A stretch of 64,000 nucleotides of DNA from Jutongia huaianensis (GCF_014384985.1 NZ_JACRSX010000001.1:372001-436000); one strand, 5' to 3'; positions 1 to 8,537 are shown, counted from the stretch's first letter. Numbers and translations are program-made. Notes: generated from the sequence alone by a model not told the origin.

Positions 1-45
1 CCTTTTCCATAACCATCCTCATTTCATTCATAAATTTCATTTCCA

Positions 46-855
46 TTACATATATTCTTCTAATATCTCTTCAAAAAGCTTTGCTTTCTCCGCAGCCGCC
101 TGCTCCGATAACATATTCTGCCGCCCGGCAATATCCCGGTCAAGCTGCATTTCCTCCCGGAAGGATTCCAGCAGTTCCTTAATCTCCGTCAGAGCCGGCA
201 GTCCTGATGCTCCTGCAGCATCTACGCCACCGGCAACGGCATCGGTTGCCGCCGCTTCCATTTCGGCGTCAGACATTTCCTCCGGTTTGAAATATTCCAT
301 CCGGTATTTTTCCGTCGCCTCCTGATGAAAATATTCATTTTCCAGACGGGCACGCATGGTATTTTCCATATAATCGATCAACTGGATCCGGAATACACGC
401 AGGCATTTATGTGTATCAAAAAACACCTCCGATGCCCCCTGGACACAAAGCAGCAGCAACGTGACAAGTCCCGTCACCCAGAACCATTCCGACGGCATAC
501 CATAATACCCCGCCAAAAAGCATAAAACCCCCGCCCCTGCTGCGATCAGTCCCGAAAAATAAAAACCCAGATTCTCCCATGTCTGCAGGGAAATCCCTAT
601 AAAACGATAATGATAAAGATACCGGTCCACGAAATTCTCCACGTTATGTACACTGATATGCAGTTTATAGTAGGCCTCAAACTTTGACATCATCGCCTTC
701 ATCCAGCGGTTTCCTGTTGTCCCCATCTGATTGGAATCCCAAAGCAGCTTATGAAAAAGTCCATAACTGACTGCCTTTAAAAGAACTGATACCGCACAGA
801 CTGCCATCAGCGCAAATAACACATTATAATTTTCCAATTGTGCTTTCATAATCAT
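46..855 (-). CDS. Hypothetical integral membrane protein with charged C-terminal tail
   Basis: I do not recognise a family. The 269-residue product has a hydrophobic N-terminal helix (about residues 14-36) and a pair of helices at about 96-119 and 124-146. A soluble C-terminal half follows, with an Ala/Gly-rich linker and an acidic, helical, probably coiled-coil end. ATG codons at 855 and 849 both lie near an AAAGGA site, so the exact start is uncertain. On the minus strand beyond its stop at position 46, ATG codons behind a GAGG motif (around position 9) suggest another gene begins at the window edge. It is divergent from the protease gene at 1028. Function unknown. Confidence 0.6.
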   Translation of the reverse strand: MIMKAQLENYNVLFALMAVCAVSVLLKAVSYGLFHKLLWDSNQMGTTGNRWMKAMMSKFEAYYKLHISVHNVENFVDRYLYHYRFIGISLQTWENLGFYFSGLIAAGAGVLCFLAGYYGMPSEWFWVTGLVTLLLLCVQGASEVFFDTHKCLRVFRIQLIDYMENTMRARLENEYFHQEATEKYRMEYFKPEEMSDAEMEAAATDAVAGGVDAAGASGLPALTEIKELLESFREEMQLDRDIAGRQNMLSEQAAAEKAKLFEEILEEYM

Positions 856-1027
856 CCTGTCCTTTCCATAAATAATGTTTTCTTTATGATAGACGTATTC
901 CCCGCAGATGAATAGATAGCTTTGATTGTCATTTTTATTTTTGTTTCGACAAAATGCGATGCAGACACGTATTTTTCACGAAAATATGTTAAAATATAAT
1001 CACATTATTTCGAAAGGAGATCTGCCC

Positions 1028-3130
1028 ATGAATCGAAAAAAAAGAACATATCTGACTGCAATATTTCTGGCTGCAGTCCTGCCACTGACAGGCATATTAT
1101 CCGGACTGCCGGAGGCCTCTGCGTCTGCCTCCTCCCTGTCCGTTATTGAGCATATTGATACCGCCAATAATAATGGTCTGATCCGTTCAAAATATGTGGA
1201 TGAAAATGGAAATGAGGTTACTATTGTTTCCCCAAAAAGCACCAGAAACACCCGTTCCGGCTTGTCTCTTCCCGATACCTACGATTCCCGTGAACAGGGT
1301 GCCGTAACTCCCATCAGGGATCAGGGAGTTACCGGAAGCTGCTGGGCCTTCGCCGCCATAAAAGCATTGGAATCTGACAGTATTCTGCAGAATCTGTCTG
1401 CTCTGGCCGGCACCGATTATTCGGAAAGTCATCTGGTCTGGTATACATATGATCCTCTGTCCGATAATACGGACCCATTATATGGAGATTATTTTTCTTC
1501 CCAGACAACCGATACCGGCGGATACTATAATCTCGGCGGCAACGCTTATTATGCCAGCTATATTCTGGCAGACTGGTGGGGCGCTGTGTCAGAAGACAAA
1601 GCTCCTTTCTCTGCTGACACCAATCAGACTCTGCGTAAAATGATCCGGTCGATGTCCTCAAAACCGGACACACTGCGTACGGAATCTGAGGTTCATCTGA
1701 AAAATATGGACTTTTATGATCCCTCAGATATCAGCGGCATCAAGGAAGCGGTTATGGAACATGGCTCTGTGGATGTGTCTGTATATTTTGATCCCTCCAA
1801 TATGTACCACACTTCCACCGTCACTTCTGCCTACGAATCCACTCACGATTCCGAGGATGCCAATCACTGTGTTACGATCATCGGATGGGATGACAGCTTT
1901 AATACCTTCTCTGAGAACGCACCTGCCTCCGGCGCATGGCTGATCGCCAACAACTACGGGGAGAATTATAAATATAGTACAAACGGATATTACTGGCTGT
2001 CCTATTATGATTCTTCTCTGTGTGAAATCTGCACCTTTGAGGCAGAGGCATCTGACAAATATGATACCAATTTCCAATATGACGGCATCGGCTGGGGCGA
2101 TCTCTATCTTGACACAGATGATATTTCCTTTGCCAATGTATTTACCAATGATACGGATTCCCCACGAAGCATTGGTGCCGCCGGATTTTATACTGCATCA
2201 GACAACCAGCCCTACAAAGTCGAAATATACCGGAAACTGACCGGTTCCACACCGGACAGCGGAACACGAATTGACAAGTGTACCACTTATGGGACAGTGG
2301 AACACTCCGGCTATCACACGATAACTCTGTCAGACTCCATCGCAGTTGCCGCAGGAGAAACCTTTTCTGTCGTGGTAACCTTTTATGCAGAGGATGGCAA
2401 TACCGTTTATGTCCCGATCGAGGGAGCCAGCGATCCATTCGGCTCCAGATACAGCAGCAAAAGCGGTCAAAGCTATGTATATTCCGAGGGAAAATGGATG
2501 GATAATACCTCCTCCAAGCTTGGAAACAACCGGCGCAATATGAATAACGTCTGCCTCAAGGCACTGGCTTCCACAATTACGGACGCAGAATATGAAGAAC
2601 AGGAGGAATCCCTTTCCTCCGCTTCCGCCACACCGATACCGGAAAGTCCGACTGCCACCCCCGCAGCTTCCGACTCATCCGAAACAACCAGCCCGGCTTC
2701 TACTCCCGCAGCCTCAGACTCATCCGGCGCAACCTGTCCCTCTCCTGTTTCCACTTCAACTCCCCGGATCTCTGCCGTACCGGCACCTTCCGGTACACCT
2801 ACATCGCGTGTCACTGTTTCCCCGTCATCAACCCCTGCTGTTTCCCCATCCCCGGCCGGAAGCAGCTCTGTGAAAAACGTACTCATTGTGGTAAAAAAGA
2901 AAAAGGTCACGCTGCAAAAAGGGAAATCAAAAAAAATACCGATCCGGGTTACACCCGCCGACAGCTTTCATGCACTGACGTTCCGATCCAAAAACAAAAA
3001 GATCGCGACGATCAATAAAAACGGTAAAATAAAAGCAAAGAAAAAGGGAACAACCAGGATTATAGTAAACATTCCGAATGGAACAAAAATATCCATAAAG
3101 GTTATCGTGAAAAAAACAAAAAAGAAATAA
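1028..3130 (+). CDS. Secreted papain-family (C1) cysteine protease with lectin-like and BIG_2-type domains
   Basis: The ATG at 1028 follows AAGGAGA at an 8-base spacing; an upstream in-frame ATG at 926 lacks a ribosome site. The 700-residue protein starts with a signal peptide (about residues 1-35). The C1A catalytic domain follows, with the GSCWAF motif (Cys105), His280 in ANHCVTIIGWD and Asn308 in WLIANNYG. Next comes a beta-rich region of the type called lectin-like in clostridial C1 proteases (about 375-540), a Ser/Thr/Pro-rich linker (about 560-615) and a Lys-rich C-terminal Ig-like domain (about 620-700). No LPXTG anchor is visible, so the basic C-terminus may bind the wall. Likely role: extracellular or surface protein degradation. 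Confidence 0.85.
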   Translation: MNRKKRTYLTAIFLAAVLPLTGILSGLPEASASASSLSVIEHIDTANNNGLIRSKYVDENGNEVTIVSPKSTRNTRSGLSLPDTYDSREQGAVTPIRDQGVTGSCWAFAAIKALESDSILQNLSALAGTDYSESHLVWYTYDPLSDNTDPLYGDYFSSQTTDTGGYYNLGGNAYYASYILADWWGAVSEDKAPFSADTNQTLRKMIRSMSSKPDTLRTESEVHLKNMDFYDPSDISGIKEAVMEHGSVDVSVYFDPSNMYHTSTVTSAYESTHDSEDANHCVTIIGWDDSFNTFSENAPASGAWLIANNYGENYKYSTNGYYWLSYYDSSLCEICTFEAEASDKYDTNFQYDGIGWGDLYLDTDDISFANVFTNDTDSPRSIGAAGFYTASDNQPYKVEIYRKLTGSTPDSGTRIDKCTTYGTVEHSGYHTITLSDSIAVAAGETFSVVVTFYAEDGNTVYVPIEGASDPFGSRYSSKSGQSYVYSEGKWMDNTSSKLGNNRRNMNNVCLKALASTITDAEYEEQEESLSSASATPIPESPTATPAASDSSETTSPASTPAASDSSGATCPSPVSTSTPRISAVPAPSGTPTSRVTVSPSSTPAVSPSPAGSSSVKNVLIVVKKKKVTLQKGKSKKIPIRVTPADSFHALTFRSKNKKIATINKNGKIKAKKKGTTRIIVNIPNGTKISIKVIVKKTKKK

Positions 3131-3131
3131 C

Positions 3132-3171
3132 AAAATGCCGTTGGAATTTCATCAACTCCAACGGCATTTTT
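3132..3171. terminator. Bidirectional rho-independent terminator
   Basis: A perfect 14-bp stem (AAAATGCCGTTGGA pairing with TCCAACGGCATTTT) encloses an 11-base loop and has A/T runs on both sides. It sits just after the protease stop codon and lies between that gene and the convergent cysS gene. Confidence 0.85.
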
Positions 3172-3238
3172 AACCTTGAATTATATTTATTATTCCGCGA
3201 ATCCCTGCATTGTCTGCTATCCGCTTCCGGCTCTTGCA

Positions 3239-4645
3239 TTATATCAATGACCAGACGGTGCCCTCTCTGGTATCCTTGATCTCAACCCCCCGGTCCAGCA
3301 GCTCCTGACGAATGGCATCCGCCTTTGCAAAGTCTTTTTCTTTTCTGGCAGCCTGGCGTTCCGCAATTTTTCCTTCCACAAATGCTGTCAGCTCATCATC
3401 CGCCTGACTTTCCTCAACCTCTGCGGTAAGATCCAGAGAAAATACCTGATCAAAATCCTCCACCAGATATCTCTTGGATGCGTCACTGATGTCTGCCTTC
3501 AATACATCATACAATACCGTCAACGCCTGAGAAGTATTGATATCGCTGCCCATTGCCTCTGCGAAAGCATCCTGATACGGCTTCACCTCGCTCATATCCG
3601 GCTCCCCTTCTTTCGAAAGAGCTGCGACTCTCTTAAGGAGCTTCTCATATGCCACCTTAGAATTGTCCAGCACATCATATGTGAACAACAGCGGCTTACG
3701 GTAATGAGACTGCAGACAGAAGAAACGATATACCAGAGGATTATACCCCTTCTCCTCCAGCAGGGAAACCGTCAAAAACTCTCCTTTGGATTTACTCATC
3801 TTGCCGGACTTATCATTTAAGTGCTGTACATGGAACCAGTAATTACACCACTTATGTCCCAGATATGACTCACTCTGTGCAATCTCATTGGTATGATGCG
3901 GGAATATATTGTCTACACCACCACAGTGAATATCAAGATACTCGCCCAGATGCTTCATACTGATACATGAGCATTCAATATGCCAGCCCGGATATCCAAC
4001 ACCCCATGGACTGTCCCATTTCAGCTCCTGATCCTCAAACTTGGACTTGGTGAACCAGAGAACAAAATCGGTTTTATTTCGTTTATTCTCATCCTCCTCC
4101 ACGTCATCACGAACGCCTACCTGCAGATTTTCCTCATTCTGACCGGAAAGAACATAATACTCCTTCAGCTTGCTGGTATCAAAATAAACATTGCCTCCTG
4201 CTACATATGCGTATCCCTTCTCCAGAAGTACCTCGATCATATGGATAAACTCCGGAATACAATTTGTCGCAGGCTCCACGATCTCCGGGATCTTGATATT
4301 CAGCTTCCCGCAATCCGCAAAAAACGCCTTACGGTAAAACTCCGCGATCTCCATCACGGTCTTGTGCTCACGCTTCGCTCCTGCCAGCATCTTATCCTCG
4401 CCGGTATCCGCATCACTGGTCAGATGACCCACATCTGTAATATTCATACAACGCTTCACATCATAGCCGACATATCCCAGATACTTCTCCAGTACGTCCT
4501 CCATCATATAACTGCGAAGGTTGCCAATGTGTGCAAAATGATAGACCGTCGGTCCACATGTATACATTTTCACCTTCCCCTCTTCAATGGAATGAAAGGG
4601 CTCAACCTTTTTGGTTAATGTATTATAAAGTGATAATTCTCTCAT
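3239..4645 (-). CDS. cysS: Cysteinyl-tRNA synthetase
   Basis: This is the class I aminoacyl-tRNA synthetase that charges tRNA-Cys in the cytoplasm. The sequence shows the zinc-ligand cysteine in YTCGPTVY, the HIGH-type motif HFAHIGN, further zinc ligands around CSCISMKHLG and IHCGGVD, and the KMSKS loop as SGKMSKSKGE. The 468-residue length is normal for the family. I chose the ATG at 4645, which follows GGAG at about 8 bases; the nine upstream residues in frame have no ribosome site of their own. It converges on the protease gene through a shared terminator. I see no T-box leader in the 250 bases upstream. Confidence 0.95.
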   Translation of the reverse strand: MRELSLYNTLTKKVEPFHSIEEGKVKMYTCGPTVYHFAHIGNLRSYMMEDVLEKYLGYVGYDVKRCMNITDVGHLTSDADTGEDKMLAGAKREHKTVMEIAEFYRKAFFADCGKLNIKIPEIVEPATNCIPEFIHMIEVLLEKGYAYVAGGNVYFDTSKLKEYYVLSGQNEENLQVGVRDDVEEDENKRNKTDFVLWFTKSKFEDQELKWDSPWGVGYPGWHIECSCISMKHLGEYLDIHCGGVDNIFPHHTNEIAQSESYLGHKWCNYWFHVQHLNDKSGKMSKSKGEFLTVSLLEEKGYNPLVYRFFCLQSHYRKPLLFTYDVLDNSKVAYEKLLKRVAALSKEGEPDMSEVKPYQDAFAEAMGSDINTSQALTVLYDVLKADISDASKRYLVEDFDQVFSLDLTAEVEESQADDELTAFVEGKIAERQAARKEKDFAKADAIRQELLDRGVEIKDTREGTVWSLI

Positions 4646-4920
4646 GACACTCTCCATTTCTGTGTATAACACACGATTTTCTTTATTTCTGATCTCATCC
4701 TCTATACTGTACAGGATTTTTGCTGTTTCTTCAAGTCCTATCCCATATTTGAGTCTGCAAAAAAAGTATAAAATGCTAATGAAAAATCACGCCGATTTCT
4801 TGCGCTTCCCAAAAATCTATGCTACACTTTTTCCAAGCAGATAAGTTACATCTATACTATTTTTATTATCTATCATATCAATTATTTACTAAAACTTCCC
4901 ACAACAAATAATCAGGTGTA
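4646..4920. other. Intergenic stretch without recognisable gene
   Basis: This AT-rich spacer lies upstream of cysS. Short open frames exist, but none has a ribosome site together with family-like sequence. No T-box, tRNA or clear terminator was found here. Confidence 0.5.
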
Positions 4921-5235
4921 CCCATAATATTTCTTATGTCCAAAGTGTAAATATGATTTTTGCTTTGGATTATTGGAATAACCGTGAGCTGGCAACACCA
5001 AAATTGTTTTGTAGGATGCTATGTAGTGCTGCGTAGCGCATTGTAGTGGGAGCGTTCCTGTCGAAAAAACTGATCCCACCTGGGAGGCGTGGTCGTCCAG
5101 ACACGTATTCATCGAAACATTGCAAAGCAAAGACTTTTCAGAAATCCTACTTGGTGTCACAGCTTCACAGTTCTGCCTGATATCTTGAGGCAAAAATCTA
5201 TATTAATCTTCCCTGGACATAAGAAATATTATATG
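4921..5235. mobile_element. Candidate degenerate MITE or IS remnant bounded by about 43-bp inverted repeats
   Basis: The left edge (4921-4963) read on the minus strand matches the right edge (5190-5235) read on the plus strand with roughly 80% identity. This includes an exact 18-base core, GGACATAAGAAATATTAT. The 315-bp element contains no convincing gene. The structure resembles a miniature inverted-repeat element or the ends of a decayed insertion sequence; no target-site duplication was confirmed. It lies directly against a decayed gene tail, so the whole stretch looks like mobile-element debris. Confidence 0.4.
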
Positions 5236-5448
5236 CTCAATCGAATCATTGTTATACGAAGACTTCTCGTTCTTGAGCACAGTATCATCACTTTCGGCAG
5301 CCAAGATATTATCCCAAAAGATGTTTCTTTATTCCAAGATGAGATTAACGAACTGCAGGAAGATCTATCTGCCATGTTGAAAGCAGTCATCACGCTGTTA
5401 GATGGTGCCAAATACCTCTGGTAGGATGAGCCAACCAACAAAAAATAA
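5236..5448 (+). pseudogene. Decayed 3' end of an unrecognised gene, copy 1
   Basis: The plus-strand frame reads RRLLVLEHSIITFGSQDII, continues with a helical acidic segment (IPKDVSLFQDEINELQED), and then meets TAG where the second copy at 7271-7460 has CAG. The TAA stop of the homologous frame ends at 5448. From 5261 the sequence is nearly identical to copy 2. I do not recognise the protein; the segment looks helical or coiled-coil. It has no start codon with a ribosome site, so it is a remnant. Confidence 0.5.
5261..5448 (+). repeat. 188-bp direct repeat, left copy
   Basis: This segment matches 7271-7460 along its whole length, differing by a 2-bp indel and about a dozen substitutions. The two copies flank 1.8 kb carrying a small toxin-like locus and a split nuclease-like gene. 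See the right copy for the other half. Confidence 0.8.
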
Positions 5449-5528
5449 ATTTTTCAATTAAAATGGGATAAATACAGATCAAATGACATATTATTTATCA
5501 GCAGTTCCCAATAAATATAGGTTTTCTC

Positions 5529-5557
5529 TTGAAATCAAGAAACAGTCATGTTATATT
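5529..5557 (+). promoter_or_regulatory. Promoter of the candidate antitoxin RNA
   Basis: TTGAAA at 5529-5534 and TATATT at 5552-5557 are separated by 17 bases, a good sigma-A spacing. Transcription would start near 5565 and run towards the 3' end of the small toxin-like gene on the opposite strand. Confidence 0.5.
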
Positions 5558-5564
5558 ATTAGTA

Positions 5565-5660
5565 GAAAAGATGCCACCGATAGACGGTTGGCCCGATACT
5601 AAATGTTAAGCTTTAGAAAAGCCGCTCAGTTTTCTCAGGACCGGGGCGGCTATTTCTGTG
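5565..5660 (+). ncRNA. Candidate antisense RNA of a type I toxin-antitoxin locus
   Basis: No protein-coding frame is apparent. The predicted transcript starts just after a good promoter, has a 5' hairpin (ACCG-ATAGA-CGGT) and ends at a GC-rich stem (AGCCGC at 5620 with GCGGCT at 5646). It is convergent with the 32-codon gene at 5650-5748 and would overlap the 3' end of its mRNA. This is the arrangement of txpA/RatA-like type I systems. Its 5' part (5570-5594) also resembles the 5' end of the toxin mRNA in the same sense. Expression is inferred, not shown. Confidence 0.4.
5612..5652. terminator. Shared terminator hairpin of the toxin-like locus
   Basis: AGCCGC (5620-5625) pairs with GCGGCT (5646-5651) around a 20-base loop. 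On the minus strand it is followed by TTTTCT, fitting the end of the toxin mRNA; on the plus strand the following ATTTCTG is a weaker tail. Confidence 0.5.
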
Positions 5661-5748
5661 TCTTATTATTATCTTTACCAAAGGAATATCCTAATCCAAA
5701 GCAGGTTAAGCCAAAGCTCACTACTGCGATAAAATCAATAATACTCAT
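5650..5748 (-). CDS. Putative small hydrophobic peptide, holin-like type I toxin
   Basis: A 32-residue peptide begins MSIIDFIAVVSFGLTCFG and continues LGYSFGKDNNKTQK: one hydrophobic helix followed by a charged tail. The ATG at 5748 follows AGGAGGG at 9 bases, an excellent ribosome site that argues for real translation. The size, single helix and Lys/Asn-rich end match small holin-like or TxpA-type membrane toxins of Firmicutes. The context (long structured leader, convergent short RNA) matches too. It lies within the scarred island between two copies of a broken gene tail. Toxicity is inferred; it could also be a small membrane regulator. Confidence 0.6.
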   Translation of the reverse strand: MSIIDFIAVVSFGLTCFGLGYSFGKDNNKTQK

Positions 5749-5859
5749 AAGGCTCAGCCCTCCTTTCCGTTGATTCCCGTTAGGGTTTCTATGTAATCGG
5801 AGGGTCACAGTCCCTCCGTAGAGGACCAACCGCCTACCGTTATGGTAGCATCCATTATA
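5749..5859 (-). promoter_or_regulatory. Promoter and structured 5' leader of the small toxin-like gene
   Basis: A TATAAT -10 box on the minus strand (5859-5854) lacks a good -35 box. The roughly 100-base leader contains two hairpins. One is CTACC-ATAAC-GGTAG next to the start; the other is a perfect 7-bp stem CGGAGGG/CCCTCCG at 5798-5818. A long folded leader before a tiny reading frame is typical of type I toxin mRNAs, where it delays ribosome loading. Confidence 0.45.
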
Positions 5860-5939
5860 ATCTTATCATGAATATAGTCTTTTTTCAATCAATTCCGACA
5901 GCATTTTGCAAACATTTGTTCTATTTGATAATCAACTGG

Positions 5940-6815
5940 TTATTTTCTTGCATTAATTGCTGCTTTATGCCTTTCATCATCATTTAACTGAAAAATCAAA
6001 TGATACAATTTCATTTTTTCTTTTGTTTCTGGAACAATATGCTCGCTTACTATATATCGTACCTTGCCTTTTTCTATCCGTTCAATACTAACTGGTGGGC
6101 ATTGCACCTCCGCACTCCGTCTTTTTTCGTGCAATTTTCTCTCAATTATGTCAAATCCCTCTTTCAGTGACTTATTCCTGTTCATTGACAATGTAATTCC
6201 AGCTTCAAAATTACAATTTAGATACCCTATCAATTGATCATACTGTCTATCGAATTTTTCAATATACTTATTTTCAATAATTACACAATCCTCAACCCAT
6301 CCATCTACTTCTTTGTATATGTAAAGATCAGTTTCTCCTATTTTCTTTTCTGATCTCCCCATTGTATACTCTCTTGCAATATGCAAACCATATTTTGAAT
6401 TCAGCACATTACCTATAGCATCCTGTATGTCTGCGGTAATTTTCACCTCATCTCTATCCTTAAAATCCACTATTCTTTTTTGATATTTGTTTAATAGATC
6501 AAGAAGCTCCTTCACCACATTTTCTACATTAGATAATCGTGTTTGCTGCTTTTTTTGCACGGTTCTTGCTTCTAAATATCGTTCCCTTAGATCACAATCC
6601 ATAAGATCCACATAATCATCCAAGTCATCATAATTTAAAAACAATGATAACTTTGCCGGATTCTGCAAATAAATCATTACCATCTGGTTTAATGTATCTG
6701 GTAAAAAATCTAAATCCTGAAAACAGATAACAAAATACTGATCAAAATCCCGAATTTCTTCCAGTACATCCAGTTGCTCCAATTTCTCTAATTTGCTTGC
6801 CAAATCGTTGTCCAC
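5940..6815 (-). pseudogene. PD-(D/E)XK nuclease-like protein, C-terminal part after an in-frame stop
   Basis: The 291-codon open frame contains GETDLYIY followed by CVIIENKY, which fits a PD-(D/E)XK nuclease core (Asp, then Glu-x-Lys). A helical N-terminal part rich in Asp and Leu precedes it. The only possible start in frame is GTG at 6815, without a proper ribosome site. The reading frame continues upstream without interruption for 17 codons to a single TAA (6867-6869), beyond which the same frame encodes the 94-residue upstream piece. The natural reading is one gene of about 403 codons broken by one nonsense codon. Its original role may have been defence or repair, but this is unproven. 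Confidence 0.55.
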
Positions 6816-6866
6816 TCGATTGGGTAATAAATCCTCTTCATTATCCGTACAATCTTTCCACCATTT

Positions 6867-7151
6867 TTATATCATATATAACAAATACTCATATTTAGGT
6901 TTTATGTAATCTCTGATCATTCTTGAACAAATAATCTCATATAACTCATTAATCGTATTTCTACATTCCTCTGGCTTCCTTGTCAGATAATCTCTTGGAA
7001 AAAAATCTTCCAATCCATATTCAGGATCATTTTCCAGCATATCTATCAAAACCCTTATTATATCCTGCAGATTTTTATTAACATATTTTGTAACCTGTAA
7101 ATCTACCTCTGACAATATATGATCGTAACCGACCAATTCTATTTGTATCAT
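6867..7151 (-). pseudogene. N-terminal part of the same nuclease-like protein
   Basis: The 94-residue piece, MIQIELVGYDHILSEVD onwards, starts at ATG 7151 after AGGAGATG and ends in YLLYMI before a TAA. The downstream sequence stays in the same frame (KWWKDCTDNEEDLLPN) and leads into the nuclease-like part. It may still be translated as a short peptide. I do not recognise a domain in it. The 180 bases upstream of its start (7152-7270) contain only the beginning of the second broken gene tail. Confidence 0.5.
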
Positions 7152-7199
7152 ATCAACTCATCTCCTAAGGCTTCAATCTATATTATATTATCATATTGC

Positions 7200-7460
7200 A
7201 CGCGCTTCGACAAATATCAGTTTTAGACCTACGCCATATGAGCGAAAAGAAATTGAACTATTGTACCATCGACTTCTCGATCTTGAGCAAAGTATCATCA
7301 CTTTCGGCAGCCAAGATATTATCCCAAAAGATGTTTCTTTATTCCAAGATGAGATTAACGAACTGCAGGAAGAGATCTATTTGCCATGTTGAAAGCAGTC
7401 ATCACGCTGTTAGATGGCGCCAAATACCTCTGGCAGGATGAGTCAACCAGCAAAAAGTAA
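7200..7460 (+). pseudogene. Decayed 3' end of an unrecognised gene, copy 2
   Basis: The plus-strand frame reads ASTNISFRPTPYERKEIEL, then LYHRLLDLEQSIITFGSQD, and continues as in copy 1. A 2-bp insertion after GAAGA (near 7373) shifts the frame and creates an early stop. The CAG that is TAG in copy 1 is intact here, so the two copies carry independent lesions. No start codon or ribosome site is present. The family is not recognised. Confidence 0.5.
7271..7460 (+). repeat. 190-bp direct repeat, right copy
   Basis: This is the partner of 5261-5448 in the same orientation. Both copies end at the stop codon of the lost gene, which suggests duplication or recombination between related mobile genes rather than random similarity. 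Confidence 0.8.
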
Positions 7461-7525
7461 TTTCTAGAATACATTCATACTAACTCCAAAGATCCCCTCC
7501 GGCATTCGCCAAGGGGATCTTTCTT

Positions 7526-8266
7526 CTATTCTTCTGTTATATATTTCTGCAAACGGCTCGTTGGTTTTTCTGGTATTGTATATGCCAATTTTCCACTTTC
7601 TATCATTGGTTTTAAAAATTTTCTAGTCAGATATGTTCGGTTTTTATATCCAACATGATCCAATATCTCTTTTTTGCTTTTAGGTTTCCTACAAAATTTC
7701 AATATTTCCCGTTCGAGTGCTATACTATTATCTTGGTCACTGACTTGGTCACTGACTTGGTCACTAACTTGGTCACTAACCTTTGGTCCCGATTTTAATG
7801 TTGCCGCATCATTTAACGGGATAACTGTGCGAAATATGTCACCCTCCACAAATTGCGGAACTCCCCCAGAATACATTTTCGTATATTTGTAAGTATTTCG
7901 CATTCCTGATCCAAGTTCGTCTGCAAGCCCGATTTCTCTAAACACCTTTGAAATAGCAGGATTTTTCGGAAATGGTTGAAATGTATTCAGATCCAAATTT
8001 CCATAACCATGTGTCCTATTACTGTTCTCGGCTAATATCTGATCCTTTTCAATAATCATTTTGGCTACATAACCGCTTGAATAATCTCGGTGTGCTAAAC
8101 TGTTAGAAATTATCTCCCTCAATATTGCATCTCTTGCGCTCACCGACTGCATTCCATCTAATACAAACGGATTGCTTAGAACAAACAAAGCCTGTTCCAA
8201 TGTCGCATGTAATCCTAAATTCGACTCCGGCAACACAAGACTGATCTTCCCCTTTTTCCTCTGCAA
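7526..8266 (-). pseudogene. C-terminal half of an AlbA_2/RecG-like ATP-binding protein, N-terminus lost
   Basis: The 246-codon frame carries a GHKL-type ATP-binding region typical of the AlbA_2-domain family often annotated as RecG-like. The N-box is REIISNSLAHRDY; further on are HGYGNLD and the glycine motif LGSGMRNT. A winged-helix-like C-terminus follows. A 4-residue repeat, VSDQ four times (7731-7780), links the domains. The N-terminal AlbA_2 (Schlafen-like) domain of the family is absent, and the frame has only a TTG as first codon. It abuts an XRE regulator gene in another frame, so a deletion junction near 8266 is likely. Nearest role by family: nucleic-acid-associated or defence-related regulator. 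Confidence 0.6.
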
Positions 8267-8537
8267 CGGTCAAACCATACCTATCTTCCAGCGCAAAAAG
8301 CGTATGCATTAGTCCTTTCGTCGTATCAATATCCAACGGCATCAAGGCAAATGGACTCACCTCAAACAACTGTGCCATCGTGGCTAACATATTCCTTTTC
8401 GGGACTCGGATTCCAGTTTCATATTGCACTATTCGTGTACCTGCAGATGTGTTGGCAAAGCCAAGCAATTCGCCAATTTCTTTTTGCGTATATCCTTTTC
8501 GCTTCCGAGAATATTTGATTCTTTGTCCAATAGTCAT
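8103..8537 (-). pseudogene. XRE-family helix-turn-helix regulator, truncated
   Basis: From ATG 8537 the product has a clear XRE helix-turn-helix. It begins TIGQRIKYSRKRKGYTQKEI and continues with GELLGFAN, RIVQYETGIRVPKRN and MLATMAQLFEVSP. Homologues I know continue past FALEDRYGLTV with a C-terminal domain. Here the frame runs out of phase into the neighbouring ATPase sequence after about position 8270, so the last 55 codons are not native. An in-frame ATG at 8600 lacks a ribosome site; the one at 8537 has GAAGGAG, about 12 bases upstream. The gene could still yield a DNA-binding protein with an aberrant tail. Confidence 0.6.

Noticed and set aside
3980..4618. 212-codon plus-strand frame inside cysS
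   Set aside because: Lies wholly within a well-supported synthetase gene on the other strand and has no family likeness.
4646..4920. Possible T-box leader upstream of cysS
   Set aside because: No T-box consensus, specifier-like stem or terminator/antiterminator pair was found on the minus strand.
7731..7780. Four 12-bp direct repeats resembling a mini-array
   Set aside because: They encode VSDQ four times in the linker of the ATPase fragment. There are no spacers, so it is not a CRISPR array.
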